Source of the DNA: Strigamia acuminata | Lineage: Eukaryota; Arthropoda; Chilopoda; Geophilomorpha; Linotaeniidae | NCBI GenBank assembly: GCA_949358305.1 | Contig: OX442316.1 | Location: forward strand, 12,834,001-12,898,000 | Direction: 5' to 3' | Length of the DNA stretch: 64,000 bases | Shown here: piece by piece, positions 43,544 through 57,510 of the stretch | Layout: the number at the start of each line of letters is the position of its first letter | Position numbering within the stretch: the stretch's first letter is position 1 | Position numbers and translations under genes: made by a program | Notes under the pieces: generated by a model | Told to the model about the DNA's origin: nothing | The model's input: only the letters and a program-made list of their open reading frames with translations | The model's database searches: none

Positions 43544-46500
43544 TTAATCATGAACACTCGACTTGCTGGTTTCACTGACATTACTTTCCTTCGAGCGAAA
43601 GAGCCCCAGAGAAGTGGCCAATCGTTTAGATAATGAAAATTTAGGACTAGGAATAAAATTCGTTTTCAAACACTCGGTAGAATGAATATCGAAATGATTG
43701 TCCGATTTTTGGTGCTTGTAAATGTCAATCGCTGAATGCGCGCCAATGATTTTTTTGAATTCTTTGATCGACAGGTCCGACATTGACCGAGGTCGTGAGA
43801 TAGTTTGTGTCCGGGTGGGTAAATAGTCGTTGACGTTCATCAATTTGGTCTGGGCGTTGACTAAGTGGGACACGGTTGCACCTGATCTGCCCACGTACAT
43901 GGACCGCGATTGCCGTCGTCGGTGCCGACGGTGTTTTTTCCGGTTTGCTACGTGTTCTAGTTCGACGTCGGAGTCGTAAAATGTGTCTGGTTCGTCGTTT
44001 TCGTTGCTGGCGCGTTTTTGGTCGGTGTTTTCCGCTTTGTTATTGTTGATTTGGGCGTCAGCTGAATTTTTGGTTTCGTTTTCGTCATTGGTTGTGAGTA
44101 GGGGTTTGTTTAGAATTTGCTCTTCTGATATGGTGAGTTTGGCGGGTAGATTTGAGTTGTGTTTTGGACTAGATGTTTTCTCGTTATCGGTAAAGGCAAT
44201 TACGGACGTGTTGGTTGTTTCAAGAGCCGCTAAAACTCCTGAAGAACCGTTACTAAGAGTTCTTGGATGGATCATGGGTCCGTGTAAACTGCCACGTATT
44301 TTATCTGGAAATTATGTAATATGCATTAATACGTTATTTAATAATTATTAATGAATTTCCTCAAGACCGGGTATATTAAAATCGGACCACTAAAGCAGAT
44401 TTTAATGAAAAATTGAAAATTTCAATGAAAATATTGAAAATTTCAATAAAAAAATTGAAAATTTTAATAAAAAAATTGTAAATTTCAATGACAAATTGAA
44501 AATTTCAATGAAAAATTGAAAATTTCAATGAAAAATTGAAAATTTTAATGCAAATTTGAAAATTTCAACGAAAAATTGAAAATTTCAATGAAAAATTGAA
44601 AATTTTAATGCAAATTTGAAAATTTCAATGAAAAATTTGAAAATTTCATTAAAAATTAAAAAAAATATAATCGTGTAAACGAAATTTGAAATGAAATGAG
44701 GGCACGCGAAGTTAATAGCCACTGCACTTGAACTCGCATGCCCGTGCTCGAGGAACCTTCCATATTGAATGCCCGGTCTTGAAGGTCCTCAAGAAATTTT
44801 TTTTCTAATATTCAGCATTTAGAATTCAATTCCACAAGTTTAACGTTAGTAAAACATATGGTTACATAAAACCAATTAGTATATCTCATTTACCACTTCA
44901 GGTATTAGTAATGTTAGTGCGGGTCATTAATTCCAAATCAGAACTCCAAAATTGCTGATTGCGTGCACAAGCATTATCTTGCTTCGTCGCTGGAAAATCT
45001 TCCAGGCTGCTTGAAATAGGCGACGAATTCGTTATGTTGCGAGCTAGCAAATAAGCCATGTTTTCCGGTTTGAATGGAAATGAGTCAAACGACACATTAA
45101 ATTAGATCGACATATAGTGTTAACACAAGAAAACAAGTTGTAGGAATTGAAGTTCTAAACTGGTAGAACACAGAAATATATACGTAACAGAAGTTTCCAA
45201 AAGATTAAAATGGATACCGATAAAGATAAAAAATAAGATATGTCTGTCAAAGTCAGATGTAAATGGAGAAGGAAAGAAAAAGATATATTTTTCCCATGTT
45301 TTTATTTAAAGAAATAAAACATTGATTGATTAGTATTAAAATGTGCAATTAGACGTGTGTGTTGTGAGTAGGAAGAAATTGAGCGTTAAGTACAGCTATA
45401 AAATATGGATTAAAAAATATAAATTAATAAATTAAATTAAATTAAATTAAATTAAATTAAATTAATAAACTTCTAAAGCGTGATGTTTGTTTTTTCGACA
45501 AATTATACGCTTACAATTCGAAGAAGACTTGATAGAACTTCTGAAAGACCACGAGCGTTGACTGGTGCTCCGAAAACTCCCTACAGGTTCATGCACAAAC
45601 AATTTAAAATTAGTGTACCAAAATTTAAACATGCTGTGTTTAATCAAACTTGCAATTGCGTAGTGAAACACGTGCAAAAAAAAACAACACGTGAATGAAT
45701 ATTTAAATTTATTTTTACCTGCATTGAAGTAATTAAACCTTTTCCCACACATGATTTCCTTATAACCTTGCCTGAAAGCGGAACTTCGAATAGCGTATAA
45801 AATCGGGTTCCACGCACAATTGACGTAGATAAACCAGTAAGACTTGAATAAATACATGGAAAAATATTAATAATTTTATTTTTGTTTCTAGCGTAGCTTA
45901 ATTACCACAGGATTCAGGATTCTCGGAATCTGATCTTTACTCGCATCACTATAAAAAGCAGCCGCACAAGAGTATCCCACATACGGCATGAATGAGAACA
46001 TAAAACACGCCATTATGAGAAAAAGTGTGACTGCAATTTTCTTCTGTTGCATCACCGTGTTTCTGTAGTTCATGTTGGACGTGTTTAACATGCGGACCAT
46101 GTGTAACCGAATTTCCTTGAACGTTTTGTAATAGCAGACAGATAAAATCGTGAGAGGTAAAACAAAATTAACTAACGTATTGACGAGAGAATGTGTTTTC
46201 GTAACAATGTCATGGGGATAACTGGGTCCGCATTGCGTAGCACCGGGTTTAAAGATGCTTTTATTCCAGCCTAGAACCGCACTGATTCCGTACACAAACG
46301 ACCAGAGCCAAGTGCAAATGATCATAATAAAAATGCGTCGTTTTGTCATGAATCGACTGAACGGTCTCGTCATGTTTATGTATTTATGTATGCTAATGGC
46401 CATGAGGGTATGGATCGAGGTGATGAGAAATAATGCCATGGTGAAACCATTGAACTGGCACCAGAAACCAGTTTGTTCGCCCAATACCCAATCGCCTTTG

Positions 46501-46766
46501 ATTAGGGTAATCAATGAAATCGGCATATTCGAAAGAGCGGTTAGCATGTCCGATATGGCTAAATTTGTAATTAGCATGTTTGTTCTGGTGCGCATTCTTG
46601 CATGTCTGATAACTGTGAGAATGACCATTCCGTTGCCCGTAAACGCCACAATGATGACGATGCTCAGAATTACTGACATTGGCACAACGGTACTTAGCGG
46701 ATAAGGGCTTTTGATGTCAGTGGCATTACTCTCGCTCAAGTTGCTCATGTTTGTCGTGTAGGCCAT
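43544..46766 (-). CDS. Orphan class A (rhodopsin-like) GPCR, amine-receptor-like
   Basis: Coding exons on the minus strand: 46766-45906, 45842-45719 and 44304-43544, joined in phase. Exon 1 encodes TM1-6, with GNGMVILTV in TM1, NLAISDMLTAL in TM2, SIHKYINMTRPFS after TM3 (HKY instead of the usual DRY) and FMFSFMPYVGYSC in TM6. Exon 2 encodes TM7, with NCAWNPILYAIRS. Exon 3 encodes a 250-residue cytoplasmic tail, basic and serine-rich, with RKKHRRHRRRQSRS and SDLSIKEFKKIIG. An acceptor at about 46787 (tttgcag) implies a non-coding first exon upstream, perhaps near 50278-50570. The ligand is unknown. An amine-type orphan receptor is my best description. Confidence 0.88.
44396..44650. repeat. 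Low-complexity tandem repeat in the GPCR intron
   Basis: About 13-15 degenerate copies of aaaatttcaatgaaaaattg. A separate (ttaaa)n tract occupies about 45424-45466. Both lie in the 1.4-kb intron 44305-45718, where I see no coding sequence. Confidence 0.85.
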
Positions 46767-46786
46767 ACTTGCGACTTCTTAGAAAC

Positions 46787-49700
46787 TGCAAAGAGAAATA
46801 ACGATAATGACGTACAATTTTCATTTGGCTTTATTTATTTAGCGGGCAATTTATCGAAGGAAAACAAATTTTGCAACACGATGGTATGTGCTGAACTCCC
46901 AAAATATTACTTTTTATATTTATTATTGTTACTTTGTCTCTGCTGTACGGTCGATATGTTAAACGAATAGTGTGACTAAGCTGTTAAGCGATGATTGCGT
47001 TGACTTGTTAAGTAACACAATCATCTAATTTGATTCTCGATCGTTTGCAATTCATTTCCTTTGAATTGTAGAATATAGAATGTAATATTTAGTTCCTGCT
47101 GTGGTTGTGAGTAGAAACAACGTGTTGTCTGTGCTTCTTTCTATAAATTCCTGAACATTAATCTAATTAATTTTTTTTAAAGGTTGTTATTATTATTAGT
47201 AGAGTGCAGCTTTATACTGTGTAACATTTCAAAGGTAACAAATACCAAGAGTGTTATGCTTGGTGATCGATAATTTGAGGTAGTCACTCATATTCTCGTT
47301 CCGTTTCTACCGCTTTAATAATTGCACGGAAGATCGGTGATGGGGATTTGCGAGATTAGTGGAATATTGCTTAGGAAGAATTGAAGATTAATTCAATGTA
47401 TAAACTGACAGTATCATTTTTAACTCCTGAGACCCTGAGTGATGGATTGTGATGTATGGTGTATGAGTAAGAATGTGTAACACTTGTTTTCCTTCTTATT
47501 TTCATTTCCATCCGTTTAGGTTTAATGACATTTTTGTTACTATAAGGAAAGACCAAAAAAAGCAAGGGAAGGAAAGGAAATTAAACTTGGATGCAAATTT
47601 TTCTTTGTGACTAAGAACGGAGGTGGAAAATAAATAAACAGATAAGAATAGAACAGCTGGTGTTCACTCGCAGCAACATTCAATTCTGATGAAAAAGTTT
47701 TTTTTTTTTTTTTAAATTATAAAAACCAAAATCGTACGTTCAATACCGGTAAATCAATATTTCCCTCACCATAAAGGACATCAAACTGGGACACAAAAAA
47801 AATTTATTGGGAAATAAAAACAACAAAAAAGTTATTATATTTTAATGATATTTTTTGGGATAATACACGAATCTATTTGATATGTAATAACGAACCAAAC
47901 CTTTGTCAATTTTTTTTTTACTTGATAAAATGACTATTTTCAACTTTCGTATTCATCCTTTTCCAGTTTCCGTCACTCTGCTTGATTGAGCAACAAATTC
48001 TGCACGCAATGCTCTCTACTTGTAGCCCCAGTTGTAACAACTGCACATATCTCTCTTCCAGACTTGGATTTTCCACTTATTTTTTGTTTTTTCTAATATT
48101 CACTCAAATAGCGCCAAAAAATAAAACCAAAGTCGCAATCAACGTTTGTTTTGCAGTTTAGTTCCGTCATGCACTATCAACTCGACAAGTAATTAATTAA
48201 TAACATGACGTGACGTGTATTTTCCTTGTTTTTTTCCATTTATTTCCTAAAAAAAACATTTAGTGGATTTTTCTCGAAGCGAAGACCCATTACTTTTGTA
48301 TAAACTAATACTTTAACCTTTATATTTTCCCAGTAATCTTCGTATATTACACACGCATATCAATTAAGTCACTTTATTATTATTTATTATTTATTATTTT
48401 TAATATATAGCGGATGTGTCTGACTGTCGTATCCAAACTACATTTTTTTTCTAATTACCCGAAGATCGTGGGAGGTCTCGCGATGACTTTTAGACATAAT
48501 GGTGACCGAACTAATTTCCCGCGAAATAATGCATAAAATCAATGCCAATATATTTTACTACTGTTATTTTGGCGAGCCGTCACTAAGTAACCTTTTTATT
48601 GGTCCTCGAATGACACTCACGGGAATATATAAGCAAACGATAACAAAATTGCGAGCATAAAACTAATTTGATATTACCAGCAGGCCTACTTAACCTTTAA
48701 CATACGCACAAATTTAGATGCCCAGCTCAGAGAACGGCTAAACCGAAGTCTTTAGTGACAAAAAAAGGAGAAAATAAGCTTGGAAAAATGTCAGAAAAAC
48801 GTTTTTAATACATTTAGGCGAAAAGTGTTGACAGATAATGGGCAAATTGCAAATTACCCAGTTAGCGTCGTCTTTTATGATGTAATTTATTTGAAGTGTT
48901 AGTGTAATGTAATGATGACTTTTTATGATAAATTTTATAATCTGTGATGAGCTATTTTTATTTAATCAATTTGTTTGGAACCAATTGGAATATAGATCTA
49001 ATTTGACACAGCATGTAGTGCAGTGCAGCATTTTGAGAGGTCAATTTGAAAAATTCCCCTCCAAAAAAAAAAAAAAATCGCCATTTTTCTAATTATGCTG
49101 TTGCGTGTTCACTTTGACTACATGGAGCAGACACATTATGTGCAAATATTTTCCCAACAATTTGTCACTAGGAAAATACTGATGACTTTTTCATTTAAAC
49201 CTTTAGTGTCGAATTGAAATTAGAATTAAAATTGTCATCACATTTACAATTCCATTATGTTAATGCTTGAAAATTACGTATTTTGAGTTCAATGTATAGG
49301 ACTTAAAACGTGTCTTACACAAGATTTCGTCGTAATTGCTTTAATAATATCAAGTCATTTATCTGCGTTTGCAAAAAGGGCAACATGCATTTTTACTCAT
49401 TGCATTACAGTATTCTCAAGTCATTCAAGATTACAGTTCCTATGGCAACAGGTTAGCTTATGGTAATTTGTAAAACTCGCTCGTTTATACGAGAAAATAA
49501 AATCCACTTGTGTCGGTTAAATATAAAGCATCTAAGGAAGGGAGATATAGATTTTCAAGAAATTAGAAGGGAAATTGTGTGATCACTTCCACTCATAAAC
49601 TGAAACGACGTTAAGAATTAAATTTGCCAATTTTCTTCTTAATCCAACAAATAAAATAAATTAAAAAAGAAAAAAAATCGAATGAATTTTCTTTCGAGTT

Positions 49701-51355
49701 AAAATTTGTTTTACAATACAAGGAAACGCGAAAAGCGCGAAGCGCGTCTCTACGCATTCAAATAAAAAATAAAAATATGCGAAAACAATTACAGTAACAT
49801 CACTTTATTTAACAGCTGTTAAATAAACTTGTAGCTCAATGTATCGAAGCAATTTGCTTGTTTGTATTCACCGCATTACATTTTTTTTGAAGTCTGCTAA
49901 TTTACAACAAAAAAACACAAGGTCAAAAAGAAGAAAGTTGACTTACAAATCGAATTATTATTGCTGGAATTCAAACAACAATTAGTACTGTAATTTGCCT
50001 TCTATTATTTAAATATTTGTCAACTTTGCTATTATTTTAGTTGAAAGGCTATCAGTAGTAATACACCATGGGGTAAAGCACACAGTAATACAACCACGCC
50101 CTGCATTTTGCTGATAATAACGTGGGGAACAACGTAATCTCTTAACCTGTTTGATTTTTAAATGCACACAATATAATTCCGTTAATTTTCCAATCGTTGT
50201 TTGATTGTGGGAAAAAAGCTATCAAATTGTTGGCGAAGAGATAAGGAAAAGTTGGAGTAACAATAAATCAAACTTACGTCGCTTCGCCTAGTTTTGATCG
50301 CTAAGAAAGCTTGTGGTCCGTCTGAAATACTTGCGTTCGAATGTTATTGTCCATGCCAACCAAACGCCGACGTCGCAGCTACAACGTGGACATTGGTAAT
50401 AACTCTTGAGCGTAAAATAGCACCCGCGCCCAGTCTCGCGCTGTAATACGCCGACCTTGGGTGAGTTCATTTCGTTTAGGCAGGAAAAGTAAAACTTGAC
50501 GGTAGGTGCGTCGCGTGTGACGGGCAGGTCGTTGGAAATTGGAGTGGAAGTTCCAATTACTACATACATTGAGGAATTAATTGTGTTTCTTGGGAATATA
50601 CGAGGGGTAACAAACTTTTATTTGTTGCCGTGATGGATGACTTAGGGGAAGTGGGATTTGAATTATGGAACAATCTTATATGGCCAATAATATCAAATTT
50701 ACGAAACCGAAACTTTTTGACTTTAAAACTCTTTTTAATAAAGCTTAAGTTCACCGATGTATGTTTATTAGGGAATTATAAAGACTTAATAAATGGAAAA
50801 TGCAATTTAGTTGCTATTATGGACCATATATGGATTTTAATTTTAATTTTCACAGATTTAAACGTGATTTACAAAGGTTTTAATTAAGAGCAGAATCGGC
50901 TACTTCAGCGGGACAATTGCAAAAGTTAGGTGAGAAGTTGTTTATTATTGAATTTAAAATTAATTACGATTTATCGTGGTTTATAACACTTAATTAACAA
51001 TAACTTTAAATTCATTTACTTTAATTTTAGTTAATTTAAATTTTTTTTTTGAAAATTATCACTAATCTCCTAGGATGTAATTGCTTAAATAAATTAATTT
51101 TATATATTTTTTTTACCAATTGAGACAAGACAAACTATTTAAACCAGAATTAAATTAATCTATAATGAGCAGAAGAAAAGAAATGTTTTTCTTCCTTTTA
51201 AGCAGAGCGCTTTAGGAAAATCGCCATTTGCAAGTAGTGGCAGCTTTTTCAACTAATACGAAAAAAGATCGCCGAAACCTACCGCTCGCGTGACTGACAT
51301 ACAAGAGTTTTAGGACTAAATATCTAGATTTAATTTACATATTCCGGCTAAAATA
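46787..51355 (-). other. GPCR 5' region: long intron and possible first exon; otherwise empty
   Basis: A donor-like GAC/GTAAGTTTG on the minus strand at about 50277, with richer GC in 50278-50570, suggests a non-coding first exon spliced over about 3.5 kb to 46787. The intervening AT-rich DNA (46800-50270) and 50571-51355, which leads up to the PSMD13 start, show no convincing exon, RNA gene or repeat array. Confidence 0.35.
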
Positions 51356-53326
51356 ATGCCACGAGACGTTGCCGCTTATTTGGCCGCTCAGCAGGCGAAA
51401 GCTATCGGGCCAGAATGCGCAGAGTTTTGGTCGAAGTTTGAAGAATATTACAACAAGAAGTGAGTTAACGGTGACATGAATCAGCACAAAAAAATATGGA
51501 TTTGACTTTACTTTGTTTTCAGATTATGGCATCAATTGACTTTACTTCTGGGCGATTTTATAATCCGGGATGATATGCTGAAAGAAAAGGATGCACGCTT
51601 AAACGTATATTTGAATTCAGAAAGACTTTAAATTAATTTCACATTAATTTCAAATTAATTTGCAATTTCAGTTGTACGAGAATTTCATTGCCGAATTCGA
51701 AAGTAGAATTAATCCATTTTCGTTGGTAAAAATGATTTCCCGCATTGTTGCAGACATGACAGGTTGTTAATTAATTACTAAAAGACTTAAAAATTATTAA
51801 ATTTACTTAAAAATAATTGTTTTTTTTTTTTTTTTTAGATAATGTACAAGCAGAAGAATTTCTATTAAAAACACAATCGAAAGTCAAGTCGAGTACTGAA
51901 GCTGTAATTATGTGTAAAACACTAATTGGGAATATAAAATTGAACAAACAGAAAAATTTGGAGGAAACGAAGGTTTTATTTAGTCTTTTGCATGAAATTA
52001 TTAATTAATTTTGTATTAATTTGGTGTTTTAATTTTTTTATATAGAAACTTATCGAGGATATTGAGCAGTTGTTGGACAATATTGATGGAGTGTCTACGG
52101 TTCATGCAGAATTTTACGAATTATCCAGTAATTATTATCGACAAGTGGGCAAACATGCTGAATATTACAAGGAAGCACTTCGTTACTTGGGGTGTAAAGA
52201 GCTTTCACAAATTCCAGGTTAGATTGAAGCACCAAACGTTCGGAGCAATCATTTATGTTTGTTTTAATTTATTTTATAAGTTCCGGAACAACAAGAAATT
52301 GCATTTTTTCTCAGTCTTGCGGCACTTCTTGGAGAAGGAGTTTACAATTTCGGGGAATTGGTAATACTTGAAAATACAGGACTTACCTAATTGATTTTAT
52401 TTAATTTTAATTTATTTTTTTTCAGTTGGCACATCCAATTTTGGAAGCTTTGAAATCGTCCCAGAGAGGATGGCTTGTTGATTTGCTGTACATTTTTAAC
52501 AGCGGTAACCTGCAAGCATATGAAGAATTACGCCCTGTTTGGTTCACTCAAGCGGATCTGGCAGCTAATGAGCTTCTTTTGAGGCAGAAGATATCGCTGC
52601 TTTGTTTGATGGAGGTTAGAAATATTTTATTGCAAGGGTCTGGTTGCGACCAGATGGTGCAAGTGTTGTAATGTGATGATTTAACTGTAATCACATGGAA
52701 TTGTGGCATTAGGCGTTGCGTATATCTGGTATTTTTACTCGGGAGAGGATTGTCGGGACCCATAATTTAATTTTGTATTAAAAAAAATGAATTATGGGTA
52801 AAAATTGTGTGTATTGAGGTAAAGATGCGAGAATTAAGTTTATGGAGAGTGAGAAATGAATTTTGAAGGCAATAATTGGTTTATCGAAGTGAAAGATGGA
52901 ATTTTAAAAGAGAAAACTGATTTTTTTCATCCAAACGTAATTTTATTTTTTTTTATTAAAATAGATGACGTTTAAGCGTCAAGCTAACAACCGACAGTTA
53001 ACATTTGCTGATATTGCGGCTGAAGCTCGGTTACCAGAAGAAGAAGTGGAATTACTCGTAATGAAGGCGCTGTCGCTCTCCCTCGTACGAGGCCACATTG
53101 ATCAAGTGAACCGCAAAGTTCACATGACTTGGGTCCAACCGAGAGTATTGGATCGACAACAAGTAAGAAAAAAAGAAATTCATTTCTTGTTCCGAAAATT
53201 AAACGAAAAAATAAAAATCGTTTTATTCAGATCGCGACTATGCAGCAAAGATTGGACCAATGGGGCAAAGATGTCCTCTCTATGGAAATGCTTTTGGAAG
53301 ACAAAGCGCAAGATATTCTCACTTAA
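51356..53326 (+). CDS. PSMD13: 26S proteasome regulatory subunit PSMD13/Rpn9
   Basis: Rpn9 is a PCI-domain scaffold subunit of the proteasome lid. Exons: 51356-51459, 51523-51604, 51672-51762, 51839-51972, 52046-52217, 52281-52360, 52426-52614, 52965-53162 and 53231-53326. All phases agree. Matching stretches run throughout: [83 protein letters not shown]. The PCI domain has [21 protein letters not shown] and [12 protein letters not shown], ending QDILT. The product is about 380 residues, normal for the family. The 350-nt intron before 52965 is the longest. No lesions were seen. Confidence 0.97.
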
Positions 53327-53967
53327 AAAAAAGGAAACATTTTTTTAACGGTTTATATAAGTTAACCGTTTATTTGTTATTTTTTCCCTTTTTCTACTCG
53401 AGGTTTTATTTTTATTTTTCCATTTAGTAATGTCGGAACGTAATTAAAGAAATCGAGAAAAAAATTATTGTCGAAACGAATTTTTATTAACCTGCACCTT
53501 ACTTTTTTTATTTAACTGAATTATGTACAAGTCTGTTAAAAATAATCACTTTTTATCATCAGTTTTCTGAAATCGTACAGGCATTTAAATTATCTTGTCC
53601 GTTCTTTACGTTTAAAAGTAAATTGTAAACTAAATTAGATATGATTTACAGTATACGCAACAACAAAAAAAAAATGGGCCAATTATTAAGGCAAATGTTT
53701 ACGAGATTTTTCCGAATTACGCTTCGTTTTTTTTTATTTATTTTTATTATTAACGTGACTAGTAATTTAAAAATCTACTTAAGACCAATGAATTTAAAAA
53801 CGACAGATAATTACGTTAAGAAAATTTTAATTATTTCCCCCTTTTCATTTTATCTTGGCAAAATAACTCGTTATTTTGAAAATAGTAGTTGTTTTTCGTC
53901 TTTCCGTGCATCAAACTTCCAGTGTTCACAAAACCTATTTACATCTCTGAACAGTTGCACTTGTATC

Positions 53968-56056
53968 TCAACAATTCGATTCATTTCGTGCAAATAGAGG
54001 CGACGAACCCATCAGCATTGGAGGCAATGGTGGTGCTTGTCTCTGAGCTAAAAAAGAAAACCGAGAGAAAAAAAAATTAATATTTATTTGAAATTAATCG
54101 ATTCAATTAAAAAACATTTGTTTATAAACACACAAAACACAGTTTTCCCAATTTAAAAAAATCTCATGCTTCAATACCTGAACGCAGAGGTATTTGTCAC
54201 ATTGGCTTTTGTTGTGCAACTTCAGATTAGTCGAACAAAACAAGAAAAAAACGGTTAGTCAATAAACAACATTGAAAAAATCAACAACAACAAAATAAAT
54301 CGACACAAAAACAATCAAACAAAAATCAAATAATTTACGTACAATTTTTGGGATAATTTTTATAATTCTTGGGACATTTTAAATACGTCTTGGAACAATT
54401 TAAATACGTTTCAGGTGGCGGCAATTCCACCATATTCCTGAATTTATGATAAAACTTGGACTCGAAATCATCTAGAAACAAAAAATCAAATCAAATCAAA
54501 TAAATCTCCAATTAGAATTAAGCATCATTACCACCAGACGCCTTTCTTGATGGAGGACAACTCGAACTTCTCGTGGACGCATGACGCACTGGCGGCGGCG
54601 GCGGCTGGCCCGAAGGAGGCGGCGGTGGTAGCACGCTCAACTTCGACATGACTGCAGGAGCTCTGTGTGGCGGCGGCGGCGGCGCCATCGGATTGTGAGT
54701 CGGCAGAGCAGGCGGCACTGAGGGCGGCGGCGGAGGTAGCGACGTTTGCCCAAATGTAATTGTGACGGGTGCTTTAACAGGCGGCGGCGGGGGTCTGGCC
54801 ACCGGGGGTCTCGGTATGGTACCGACAGTCCTCGCGGGAGGGGGAGGTGCCGCCATTCTGAATGCAGACGGTGGCAGCGGTGCAGTCTGTTTGTGATGCA
54901 GCTGGTTCCTGTTGGTCTGCGTAGGTGAGATTGCACCAATCATCTGCTGGTTGTTAATTGAGCCGTTTAGCTGCGATGTTGATGACGTAAACATGTTCAC
55001 TTTGGCCAGTTGTCCATTACGATAATCGTGTTCACCCATGCTGGCCGGTCTTCGCAGATTTGGTGGATGAGTGGGTAACGAAGGCGCTTTCAGAGGAGGA
55101 GTTGGTCTGGCGCCAACTGGATTGGGCCGCGGACCAATGTTTGGTTTATTTGCTTGCACCGGCGGTTTATTGGGCAATGGAGGACCGAAACGACGAGGTA
55201 ATGTTGCGTTTCCACTTAGTATGGGTTTGTTTGATAATGGTGGCGGTTGGGGCGCGGGGCCGCGGTCGTTGGGCCGCTTCATCGTCCCCGGGTATGTGTT
55301 TTGAGGCACTTGTGTCGGGAAAGCCGCACTGTTCGTTTGTTCGGACCTGGACACAGGTGGATTAGGAGCGATGGATTTTTTGTTCGGGGGTAGCAAAGGT
55401 GTAACTATAAATAACAAAATCGTTTTACTTTTTGGAAAATATTAATTAAATTAAATTGTATACCATTATTCTGTGATTCGAAATTTCGTTGCCCGACGGA
55501 TTTCAATTTAGGCATACCGCCTGCGAATAAACCTGCCAAACCCGCTGGAGCTCCATTTGTGCGTGCGAAATCACCGGTGTTGTTATTATTTTTGTTTGAA
55601 GATCCAACTGTTGAAAATAAAATTAAATAGATTAGAAATATTTGTCACTTCAACATCAAAGTGAATTATCAATGCGGAAAATAAATATAAAGGCTAATAA
55701 AATGTTACCTGTACCAGATAACAGTGTCTGCTCATGGCGCAAGTGTTTAAAAGCAAACAGGTAGTGCCATTTTGTAAACAAGGGGTAGATTTATTTTTAT
55801 TTTTTATTTTCTTAAGTTTGGAATTTTCATTCCAGGTGAGAAATAATCAGTTAAATTAAATTATCAGAAAATTACCATCAACTGCAGGTGCACTTCTATC
55901 ACTTGTGACGGTTTTCTTCAGCTTTGTCCCCTGACGAATGGACGTTAAAAGCATAGACCTAGATTCGGTCTCCTTTTTACCTGCCTGGACAAAATCCCCA
56001 CTCCCCATTGCAGGAGGTGGAGGGGGGCCAGGAGGAGGTGGTGGTGGTGGAGGCAT
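53968..56056 (-). CDS. WIPF: WAS/WASL-interacting protein family member (WIP/verprolin)
   Basis: WIP proteins bind actin through a WH2 motif and stabilise WASP. Exons on the minus strand: 56056-55876, 55607-55464, 55404-54532, 54471-54343 and 54047-53968, all in phase, giving about 468 residues. Order: a polyproline N-terminus (MPPPPPPPPGPPPPP), a WH2 motif (SMLLTSIRQGTKLKKTVT), a second short basic region (AGLFAGGMPKLKSVG), long proline-rich segments with SH3/profilin-type runs, and a C-terminal WASP-binding block (ESKFYHKF...VELPPPETY). A 3' splice site at about 56098 shows a leader exon further right. Spacer 53327-53967 has no feature. Confidence 0.9.
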
Positions 56057-56097
56057 TTTCAGCCTTAAATTCGCGGTTTAACACAACCAAAAGCAAT

Positions 56098-57333
56098 CTA
56101 AAATGAAAAATTAAATACGAAATTAATTAATTAACATACCGGTACAGATAAAAATATTTTTTTTTAAAAATTAAGTAAATAAATAAATAAATAAATAAAA
56201 CTAGGTGTACGATCGATCATAAATGGCTGCACAATGTCAAGGTTGGTGTGTGATAATTTGAGTTTAAATTTTTTTAACGTTCCGTTTAAATTTTTAAAGA
56301 TTGCGATCACACGACGTGAAATTGTGAACTGTCAAGGAAACAAAAAACTGTAACCATGAATTTTAAGCCGTAATAAGATATAAGTATGAATCTCAACGTG
56401 TGGTGTTTACATTACGCGATAGAAAAAGCGATCGTCATTTTTTTTCTTCGGTTAAAGATATTTTTCTTTTACGTGTTGTAACGAACTACGGCGCACAGTA
56501 CACCGGTGATTTTTGCATTAAATAAGACGAAGATATCCTGCTTGTTACGAGTCATAAGACTGCAACAACGGCCGACCTTACGCACCTATTTGTGTGCTAC
56601 GGATTTCTTATTTTCACGCAGATCATCCATAATTCCCAAGACAACTGACCATACGTAAGTTTGTGATTTCAATTCTCTTCATTCATCGATGATTCAACTT
56701 CTTAGTAAGCCATCCTCGATACACCCTGTATGCTTTCGTAAACGCAATATGGCGGTGTGCATTAGTTTGACAAGTTGACACCAGGTGGTAGTTCATATTT
56801 CTCTCTACTCTTTTTTTTTTCTTTTCAAATTTACATTTTTCTTTTCTTTTCGGTAGAGCAGTGTAGAGAAACAGCTGATGGTTTGTGAAGTTTGCTGAAG
56901 ATCTTTGCAATTTTTACAATAGCGATTTAGTTTTATTTTATTTTTTGAATGGCTTTTTTATTATCTTATCAATAAATGTTCCACTGCTTAATAGAAAATC
57001 CAAACATCCGCCTACATGTTTCAAACGTGATGAAATGCAGTGTTTTCATTTATTTTTGGCACCGATTCAAAACGTATAAACTAAAAAAAAAGAAAAAAAG
57101 AAAAAAAAATAGGTTGAAATACCGCAGAGGTACTGTTACGTGTATTAAATGACGTAGTGTGTAAATATCCACCAGAGTATGTAAATTTGAAGTGGATGTC
57201 TTATCCAAAGAGTCAATTTTTTTTATAATTTATTAATTTATTACTTTTAATTTTAAAAAAGAAAAAGATAAGTATAAACTACGGTAAAATAATTTATTTA
57301 TTTATTTATTTTTTTTATTTATTTATACAAAGA
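56098..57333. other. Upstream region of WIPF; no assigned gene
   Basis: AT-rich DNA with a splice donor-like CATAC/GTAAGT on the plus strand at about 56654, which could end a leader exon of the ankyrin gene, and a poly-pyrimidine tract. I see no protein-coding exon that I can support. Confidence 0.3.
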
Positions 57334-57510
57334 ATGTTTTATTTCTTAAAGAAAGCCGAACGGGAAAAAAATCATCCCGGATATCAGGCGTGGGTGGGGA
57401 CGGAATTGAGCAGTTATCATACGGCGAAGTCCGCCATCATTCGTCCGGCGGATGCCATTCCGCGGCGTTAACAAAACTCGGACGTGGATTTCGTCCTCGG
57501 TCGTAATACT
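57334..57510. other. GC-rich island with several open frames, unassigned
   Basis: About 170 bp of markedly higher GC stands alone in AT-rich DNA. The plus frame starting ATG at about 57334 (KAEREKNHPGYQAWVG...) runs 46 codons. A second plus frame is also open after an acceptor-like ttcttaaag. On the minus strand, an acceptor-like tttcttag leads into EYYDRGRNPRPSFVNAAEW and a stop. One of these is probably a real exon of an unseen gene, but I cannot choose. 57511-59572 is otherwise AT-rich. Confidence 0.35.
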
